This document shows positions 1 through 5,439 of a stretch of 7,967 nucleotides of DNA, piece after piece (position 1 is the first letter of the stretch; the number at the start of each line of letters is the position of its first letter). Source of the DNA: Acidobacteriota bacterium (GTDB lineage: Bacteria > Acidobacteriota > Vicinamibacteria > Vicinamibacterales > UBA2999). The notes beneath the pieces were generated by a model. The model was not told the DNA's origin and ran no database searches. It was given only the letters and a program-made list of their open reading frames with translations. The position numbers and the translations under genes are program-made. The stretch spans positions 1 to 7,967 of the forward strand of contig CANIAI010000100.1 in NCBI GenBank assembly GCA_947465275.1. The letters are read 5' to 3'.

Positions 1-411
1 ATGCTGGGACGGTTCTATCGGTTCAGCGTCGAGCAGCCGCAATACTTCGCCCTGGTCTTCCTCGACACAGATGTGCCGAAAATCAGCCAGGAGTATCAGC
101 GTTTCGGCCTCATGACCGAAATACGAGCCCAACTGCTCGGCCGGCTCACGGCCTGCGTCGCGGCGGGCCTGCTGCCCGCCGGACTCGACGTCCAGGTCGC
201 AGGGCGGCTGCTGTTCCTGTCGGTGCTGGGCGTCGCCTCGATACGCCTCTCGCACCGCATCGCCCCCGGGGAAGACCCCGACCTGCTCGCCCACCATGCC
301 ATCGACGTGACGCTGGCGGGGCTGGGGACCCAGGCGGCTCCCCTGGGTTCCGGGCGGAACGAACCGGACGCCTGTGGCGTCCATGTGCAGGGTCGTCCTG
401 CGTCGTCATAA
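1..411 (+). CDS. TetR-family transcriptional regulator, C-terminal part (5' end missing)
   Basis: The 136 visible residues look like the ligand-binding, dimerising C-terminal domain of a TetR-type repressor. They are all-helical in character and open with an aromatic-rich stretch (FYRFSVEQPQYFALVF) typical of the helix where many TetR C-terminal domains begin ('..FA.e.P.yF.l..'). A helix containing IRAQLLGRLTACVAAGLLP follows, then a hydrophobic helix (AGRLLFLSVLGVASIRLS). The N-terminal helix-turn-helix of about 50-60 residues is absent. The ATG at position 1 is therefore most likely an internal methionine at the window edge, and the true start lies upstream. The stop is TAA at 409-411. The last 25 or so residues (rich in Gly, Pro and Ala) look like an unstructured tail. 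The gene lies just upstream of an RND efflux adaptor and permease on the same strand, which suggests a local repressor of that pump. Family assignment is fairly secure from context and pattern; the ligand is unknown. Confidence 0.72.
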   Translation: MLGRFYRFSVEQPQYFALVFLDTDVPKISQEYQRFGLMTEIRAQLLGRLTACVAAGLLPAGLDVQVAGRLLFLSVLGVASIRLSHRIAPGEDPDLLAHHAIDVTLAGLGTQAAPLGSGRNEPDACGVHVQGRPASS

Positions 412-443
412 CCACGTGCTGTCTCGCCTTATCGCGCGTTCCT

Positions 444-447
444 GGAG
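444..447 (+). promoter_or_regulatory. Ribosome binding site of the adaptor gene
   Basis: GGAG lies 10 bases upstream of the ATG at 458 and is the only purine-rich Shine-Dalgarno-like element in the 46-base gap after the regulator stop. It supports 458 as the adaptor start rather than the in-frame GTG at 374. I see no convincing promoter in this gap, so the regulator and adaptor may share a transcript that starts upstream of the window. Confidence 0.55.
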
Positions 448-457
448 TCATCCCCTC

Positions 458-1681
458 ATGCGTGTCCGCGTTCGTCCATCGACACTCCTCCTTGCCCTGC
501 TGCCCGTCCTGCTGCTGGGCGCCAGCCTGTCGGCCTGTACCGGGCGGGCGGCCGACACGGCCGCCGCCGCCGAGGGAGAGACCGGCCCGAAGCCCGTCGA
601 CGTCACCACCGCCGCCGCGAAGGAGCAGCCGATCGAGCGGTTCATCACCGTGACCGGCACCCTCAACGCGCAGGAGGAGGCGGACGTGGCGGCCGAGGTA
701 GCCGGCCGTGTCGTCGCGACTCCCGTGGAACGGGGCAGTCAGGTGGGCAATGGTGCCGTCCTGATCCGGATTGCCGACGTCGAGGTCAGCGCGCAGGTGC
801 GCGAGGCCGAGGCGAACGCGGCGCAGATCGAGGCGCGGCTCGGGATGGCCGGCGGTGCGCCGTTCGACGTCGACAAGGTCCCCGAGGTCGCCACGGCCCG
901 CGCCCTCTACGATCAGGCGCAGGCCGACTTCAGCCGGGTGCAGATGCTGTTCACGCGCCAGCTCGTGTCGGAGGCCGAGTTCGACCAGCGCCGCACCCAG
1001 TCGGAGTCGACGCGGCGCCAGTACGAAGGCGCGCGCAACGGCGCCGAGCAGCAGTACCAGGCGCTGCTGGCGGCGCGTGCGCGTGTGGCGCTCGCCCGCA
1101 AGGCCCTCGAGGACACGGTCGTCCGCGCCCCGTTCTCCGGCGTGGTCGGGCAGCGCCTCGTGTCGGTCGGCGACTACGTGGTGAAGGGGACGAAGATCGC
1201 GACCGTGCTGCGCACCGACCCGCTGCGCGTCGAGCTCACCGTGCCCGAGCAGTACATCACCGCACTCGGCACCGGCCGCGAGGTCTCGCTGCAGGTCGAC
1301 GCGTGGCCCGGGCGCACGTTCGTGGGCCACGTCCGGTACGTCTCGCCGGGTCTGAAGGCCGAGTCACGGGCGCTGACCGTCGAGGCGATCGTCGACAACC
1401 GCGCGGGTGACCTCAAGCCCGGCTTCTTCGCGCAGGCGCGGATCCAGCAGGCGAACGCCACCCCGGGGATCGTCGTCCCGACGTCCGCCGTCCGCACGAC
1501 CGGCGGCACCCAGCGCGTGTTCGTCACCTCGGGGCCGCAGGTCGAGGAGCGGGTCGTCACCACCGGCCAGGCGCTCGACGGGCTCATCGAGGTGACCAGC
1601 GGTCTCAAGGCGGGCGATGTGGTCGCCACGTCCAACGTGCTCCAGCTCGAGGACGGCGCCAGAGTCGCCGTCGCTCGCTGA
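458..1681 (+). CDS. RND efflux periplasmic adaptor lipoprotein (HlyD/MexA-type membrane fusion protein)
   Basis: The predicted protein has 407 residues, normal for RND adaptors. It would bridge the inner-membrane pump to an outer-membrane channel. Residues 1-27 form a lipoprotein signal: Arg-rich start, hydrophobic core (TLLLALLPVLLLGAS) and lipobox L-S-A-C with Cys27 as the predicted lipidation site. The beta strands of the first lipoyl half-motif lie at about 78-108 (VAGRVVATPVERGSQVGNG). A helical hairpin spans about 110-220, and the second lipoyl half is at about 220-250 (VVRAPFSGVVGQRLVSVGDY, the family's hallmark). A beta-barrel covers about 255-330, including LKPGFFAQARI, and a membrane-proximal domain about 335-405, including VVPTSAVRTTGG. 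I chose the ATG at 458 because it puts the signal peptide at the N-terminus and has GGAG 10 bases upstream; the in-frame GTG at 374 would add 28 residues before the signal and overlap the regulator gene. The permease gene begins 10 bases after the stop, so the two are surely co-expressed. Substrate cannot be read from the sequence. Confidence 0.95.
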   Translation: MRVRVRPSTLLLALLPVLLLGASLSACTGRAADTAAAAEGETGPKPVDVTTAAAKEQPIERFITVTGTLNAQEEADVAAEVAGRVVATPVERGSQVGNGAVLIRIADVEVSAQVREAEANAAQIEARLGMAGGAPFDVDKVPEVATARALYDQAQADFSRVQMLFTRQLVSEAEFDQRRTQSESTRRQYEGARNGAEQQYQALLAARARVALARKALEDTVVRAPFSGVVGQRLVSVGDYVVKGTKIATVLRTDPLRVELTVPEQYITALGTGREVSLQVDAWPGRTFVGHVRYVSPGLKAESRALTVEAIVDNRAGDLKPGFFAQARIQQANATPGIVVPTSAVRTTGGTQRVFVTSGPQVEERVVTTGQALDGLIEVTSGLKAGDVVATSNVLQLEDGARVAVAR

Positions 1682-1684
1682 GGA
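1680..1684 (+). promoter_or_regulatory. Ribosome binding site of the permease gene, overlapping the adaptor stop codon
   Basis: GAGGA overlaps the adaptor stop codon (TGA, 1679-1681) and lies 7 bases upstream of the ATG at 1692. The arrangement fits translational coupling, with ribosomes finishing the adaptor placed to start the pump. It also fixes the permease start at 1692 rather than at the in-frame GTG at 1617 inside the adaptor gene. Confidence 0.7.
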
Positions 1685-1691
1685 CTTCACC

Positions 1692-4600
1692 ATGCAGCGT
1701 CTCGCCGCCCTCTGCGTCCGCCGGCCGGTCTTCGCCTCGGTCCTGATTCTCGCGCTCACCGTCGTGGGCCTCTTCTCGTTCGCCCAGCTGGGGATCGACC
1801 GCTTTCCCAACGTCGACTTCCCGACGATCATCGTGACCACGCGTCTCCCCGGCGCCGCGCCGGAGCAGGTGGAAAGCGAGATCACCGACAAGATCGAGGA
1901 AGCGGTCAACACCATCAGCGGCATCGACACGCTGAGCTCGACCTCGTCGGACGGCATTTCGCAGGTCGTCGTCGGCTTCCGGCTCGAGAAGCCGACCGAC
2001 GTGGCGGCGCAGGAGGTGCGCGATCGCGTCAACCGCATCCTCCCGCTCCTGCCGCGCAACATCACCCAGCCCACCGTCGAGCGCCTCGATCCGGATGCGG
2101 CCCCGATCCTCACGCTCGCCGTCAGCGCGAAGAAGCCGCTGAAGGACATCACCGAGTACGCGGACAAGGTGCTGCGCCGCCAGCTCGAGAGCGGCGACGG
2201 GGTCGGCCAGGTGCTCGTGCTCGGCGGCCGCAAGCGGCAGATCAACCTGGTGCTCGACGCCGGGCGCCTGCAGGCGTACAACCTCACCGTCAACGACGTC
2301 TCGCGGGCCCTCCAGGCCCAGAACGTCGACATTCCTGGCGGGCGGCTCGACGCCGGCGCCACCTCCACGACGCTACGCACGCGCGGGCGCGTCGAGAACG
2401 TCGCCGACTTCGGCAACATCGTCATCCGGGAACTGCAGGGCCACCCGGTACGAATCGCCGACGTGGCGGTCGTCGAAGACGGGATGCAGGACGCGAACAC
2501 CCTCTCGAACGTGAACGGCGCGCCGGCCGTCCTGCTGCAGATTCGCAAGCAGTCGGGCACCAACACCGTGCAGGTCGTCCGCGACCTCAAGGAGCGCATC
2601 GAGGAGCTGCGGGGCGCCCTGCCCGCCGGCTACGACGTGCGGATCATGCGCGATTCGGCGGAATTCATCGAGGCGTCAATCCGCAGTGTCGAGGAGCACC
2701 TGATCGTCGGGTCGATCCTCGCCGCGCTGGTCGTGCTGCTCTTCCTGGGCAACCTGCGATCGACGATCATCGCGGCCGTCTCGATCCCGACCTCGATCAT
2801 CGGCACGTTCGCGCTCATCTGGTACATGGGCTTCACGCTGAACCTGATGACGATGCTGGCGCTGACGCTGGCCGTGGGCATCGTCATCGACGACGCGATC
2901 GTCGTCCTCGAGAACATCTACCGGTTCATCGAGGAAAAGGGGATGCAGCCGATGGAGGCCGCGGTGGCGGCGACCCAGGAGATCGGGCTGGCCGTCATGG
3001 CGACGACCTTCTCGCTGGTGGCGATCTTCGCGCCGGTCGGCTTCATGACGGGCATGGTCGGCCGCTTCCTCAAGAGCTTCGGCCTGACGATGTCGTTCGC
3101 GATCCTGGTCTCGCTGCTCGTCAGCTTCACGCTGACGCCGATGATGTCGGCCCGCTGGCTGAAGGCGCCGAAGAAGGACGACACCGACCCCGCCCACCCG
3201 CACGACTCGAAGCATTCGCGCATCTTCGGGCCGATCGACCGCGGCTACACGCGGATGCTCCACTGGGCGATGGCACACCGCGCGATCGTCGCCGTGGCGA
3301 CGCTGCTGATCTTCCTCTCGAGCGTGCCGCTGTTCCGGTTCGTCGGCACCGCCTTCCTCCCGCAGGACGACCAGTCGGAATTCGACGTCTCGATGCGCGC
3401 CCCGGAGGGGACCAGCCTCGAGGCGACCGAGGTGCTGGCCAACCGCATGGCCGCGGCCATCCGGCGCCTGCCCGAAGTCGACTACACGCTGGTGTCGGTG
3501 GCCGGTGACAATGCCGGGACGCGCAACAACGGCTCGATCTACGTGAAGCTCAAGGACCTCGATGCCCGCAGCCGCGACCAGTTCGCGGTGATGGCGGATG
3601 TGCGCAACGACATCCTGCCGCCGTTCGTGAAGACGGGGATCCGGACGTCGGTGGCGGTGGGCGGTGGCCCCGGCGGCGGCTCCGGTGACGTGCAGTACGT
3701 GCTGCAGGGACCGGAGCTCAGCGTGCTCGAACGCGCGAGCGCGCAGCTGATGGAGAAGGTGCGGACCATTCCGGGCGTCGTCGACGTCGATCGGTCACTC
3801 AACGTCGGCAAGCCCGAGATGTCGGTGCGGCTCGACCGGGCGAAGGCGGCCGACCTCGGCGTGCAGATCAATGACGCGGCGGAAGCGCTGCGGCTGCTCG
3901 TGGGGGGCGACCAGGTGAGCACCTACAACGAGGCCGGTGAGCAGTACGAGGTGCACCTCCGTGCGCAGGCGAGCGACCGCGGGTCGGACGCCGCGCTGGG
4001 CAGCCTGCCGGTGCCGTCGTCGCGGCTGGGGGTCGTCTCGCTCGACAACGTGGCGAGCTTCACGCGCGGGAGCGCACCGTCCGACATCCGGCGTCTCAGC
4101 CGCCAGCGCCAGGTGACGGTCGCGCTCAACCTGTTGCCCGGCACGTCACAGGGCACCGTCCAGCAGGCCGTCGCGGCTGCCGCCGCGGAGCTGACGCTCG
4201 GCCCCGACTACCGCGCCGACTTCAGCGGCCGCTCGCGCGAACTGAACCGCACGGGCACCGCGTTCCTCACGGCGTTCGGCCTGTCGCTGATCTTCATGTA
4301 CCTGGTGCTGGCGGCGCAGTTCGAATCGTGGCTGCACCCGGTCACGATCCTGATGTCGCTGCCGCTCACGCTGCCGTTCGCGCTGCTGTCGCTGACCATC
4401 TTCCAGCAGACGCTGAACATCTACTCGGGCCTCGGGCTCCTGGTGCTGTTCGGCGTCGTGAAGAAGAACTCGATCCTGCAGATCGACCATGCGAACCAGC
4501 TGCTCGAGACGGGGATGAGCCCGGCCCAGGCGATCGTCCAGGCGAGCCGCGATCGGCTGCGGCCCATCCTGATGACGACGTTCGCCTTCGTCGCCGGCAT

Positions 4601-4820
4601 GATCCCGCTGGTGATCTCGTCCGGCGTCGGCGCCGGCACGAACCACGCGATTGGCTACATCGTCATCGGCGGGCAGACGCTCGTGCTGCTCGTCACGCTG
4701 CTCGTGACGCCGGTCGCCTACACGCTCTTCGAGGACGCGCGCCGCCGCCGGGTCGTGGCGGCGAGCTTCTCGTGGGTCCGCTCGAAGCTGCCGATGGCGC
4801 AGCCGGTCACGCCGCTCTAG
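1692..4820 (+). CDS. RND multidrug-type efflux permease (AcrB/MdtBC superfamily)
   Basis: The predicted protein has 1042 residues, close to AcrB. It is an inner-membrane, proton-driven pump that takes up substrate from the periplasm or membrane. The duplicated RND plan is visible. TM1 is at about 13-31, followed by a large periplasmic loop to about 335 and TM2-TM6 at about 337-487. A cytoplasmic loop covers 488-528, TM7 about 530-548, a second periplasmic loop runs to about 855, and TM8-TM12 lie at about 858-1014. Proton-relay residues are intact: Asp400-Asp401 in TM4 (GIVIDDAIVVLEN, matching AcrB Asp407/408), Lys925 in TM10 (VVKKNSILQIDHA, matching Lys940), and Arg955/Thr962 in RLRPILMTT (matching Arg971/Thr978 by my alignment from memory). 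The double Lys before Asn resembles the MdtB/MdtC group and many environmental RND pumps. I see no Met/His metal-site pattern of the CusA type, so drug or hydrophobic-compound export is more likely than metal export; the actual substrate is unknown. The gene directly follows its adaptor. No outer-membrane channel gene follows. Confidence 0.96.
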   Translation: MQRLAALCVRRPVFASVLILALTVVGLFSFAQLGIDRFPNVDFPTIIVTTRLPGAAPEQVESEITDKIEEAVNTISGIDTLSSTSSDGISQVVVGFRLEKPTDVAAQEVRDRVNRILPLLPRNITQPTVERLDPDAAPILTLAVSAKKPLKDITEYADKVLRRQLESGDGVGQVLVLGGRKRQINLVLDAGRLQAYNLTVNDVSRALQAQNVDIPGGRLDAGATSTTLRTRGRVENVADFGNIVIRELQGHPVRIADVAVVEDGMQDANTLSNVNGAPAVLLQIRKQSGTNTVQVVRDLKERIEELRGALPAGYDVRIMRDSAEFIEASIRSVEEHLIVGSILAALVVLLFLGNLRSTIIAAVSIPTSIIGTFALIWYMGFTLNLMTMLALTLAVGIVIDDAIVVLENIYRFIEEKGMQPMEAAVAATQEIGLAVMATTFSLVAIFAPVGFMTGMVGRFLKSFGLTMSFAILVSLLVSFTLTPMMSARWLKAPKKDDTDPAHPHDSKHSRIFGPIDRGYTRMLHWAMAHRAIVAVATLLIFLSSVPLFRFVGTAFLPQDDQSEFDVSMRAPEGTSLEATEVLANRMAAAIRRLPEVDYTLVSVAGDNAGTRNNGSIYVKLKDLDARSRDQFAVMADVRNDILPPFVKTGIRTSVAVGGGPGGGSGDVQYVLQGPELSVLERASAQLMEKVRTIPGVVDVDRSLNVGKPEMSVRLDRAKAADLGVQINDAAEALRLLVGGDQVSTYNEAGEQYEVHLRAQASDRGSDAALGSLPVPSSRLGVVSLDNVASFTRGSAPSDIRRLSRQRQVTVALNLLPGTSQGTVQQAVAAAAAELTLGPDYRADFSGRSRELNRTGTAFLTAFGLSLIFMYLVLAAQFESWLHPVTILMSLPLTLPFALLSLTIFQQTLNIYSGLGLLVLFGVVKKNSILQIDHANQLLETGMSPAQAIVQASRDRLRPILMTTFAFVAGMIPLVISSGVGAGTNHAIGYIVIGGQTLVLLVTLLVTPVAYTLFEDARRRRVVAASFSWVRSKLPMAQPVTPL

Positions 4821-4839
4821 CGACCGCCTGTTCGCCTCG

Positions 4840-5439
4840 ATGCTGGCCCTCGCGGGTTTCCTGCTGATCGCGGTCGGACCGCTGGCCGTGCGCTACGGCC
4901 TGGCGTCGCCGGATGCCGGGCTCTGGACCGTGGCGGTCGGGGTGCTGCTGGCCGTCCTGAGCGTTGCCGCTGCCATCCGGACGGCCCTGCGCACCGGCCA
5001 CGCCGGTGTGTCGCTGGTGGTGGTGCTCGCGGCGGCCGCGCTTGCCGTGCCCGCCTGGACGGTCGCCCGCGCGTGGCTCACGCCGGCCGCGGCGGACGGG
5101 GCAGCGTCGGCCAGTACACGCATCCTGACCGGGGATCCGCTCCAGACGTTCGGCCGGGCCGGCCGCGCCGCCCAGGATGTCGGCTGGACGATCGTCCAGG
5201 TCGACGAGGCGGACGGACGCATCGAGGCGGCCCACACCAGCCGCTGGTTCCGTCTCATCGACGATGTCGAGATTCGCGTCCGCCCGGAGGGGGACCGCGA
5301 TCAGGTGCGTGTCGACGTCCGTTCGAGGTCCCGGACGCCCGTCGGGCAGCCGTGGCGCAGCCTGCTGCGCCTCGATGCGGGCGGCACCGACCCGCGGACC
5401 ACCGCGATCTACTTCAGGCGGCTGGCTTCGCTGCGCTAG
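4840..5439 (+). CDS. Membrane-anchored DUF1499-like protein (divergent)
   Basis: The predicted protein has 199 residues. Three hydrophobic segments lie at about 1-17, 27-46 and 56-76, followed by a soluble domain from about 95. The segment at 114-165 carries the DUF1499 pattern I recognise: GWTIVQVDEADGRIEAAHTS, then RWFRLIDDVEIRVRP and VRVDVRSRSR. DUF1499 proteins have no established biochemical function. Two departures from the usual family are visible. The 'DI(S/T)TD...PP' stretch that normally follows the membrane segments is not recognisable. The usual C-terminal 'G(R)SDLG.NA.RI..(F/Y)L' is replaced by a longer stretch ending GTDPRTTAIYFRRLASL. The start is the ATG at 4840, 19 bases after the permease stop; no clear Shine-Dalgarno sequence precedes it, so its translation may depend on the upstream gene. 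Same strand and tight spacing suggest it is the last gene of the efflux operon, though a functional link is not established. The 3' end overlaps the convergent deacetylase gene. Confidence 0.75.
   Translation: MLALAGFLLIAVGPLAVRYGLASPDAGLWTVAVGVLLAVLSVAAAIRTALRTGHAGVSLVVVLAAAALAVPAWTVARAWLTPAAADGAASASTRILTGDPLQTFGRAGRAAQDVGWTIVQVDEADGRIEAAHTSRWFRLIDDVEIRVRPEGDRDQVRVDVRSRSRTPVGQPWRSLLRLDAGGTDPRTTAIYFRRLASLR

Noticed and set aside
413..418. CACGTG palindrome after the regulator stop as a repressor operator
   Set aside because: A 6-base palindrome is too short for a TetR operator and is expected by chance; no longer symmetric element surrounds it.
374..457. GTG at 374 as an upstream start of the adaptor
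   Set aside because: It would add 28 residues before a clean lipoprotein signal, overlap the regulator gene and lack a good ribosome binding site; the ATG at 458 has GGAG 10 bases upstream.
146..1330. Long minus-strand open frame (394 codons) opposite the regulator and adaptor genes
   Set aside because: Its product is low-complexity Arg/Gly/His-rich sequence typical of antisense frames in GC-rich DNA, and it lies opposite well-supported genes on the plus strand.
1617..1691. GTG at 1617 as the start of the permease
   Set aside because: It would add 25 non-conserved residues encoded inside the adaptor gene; the ATG at 1692 with GAGGA 7 bases upstream gives the normal RND N-terminus.
1364..2599. 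Minus-strand open frame (411 codons) opposite the adaptor and permease genes
   Set aside because: It is Ser/Arg/Thr-rich with no recognisable domain, and it spans the boundary of two clearly real genes on the other strand.
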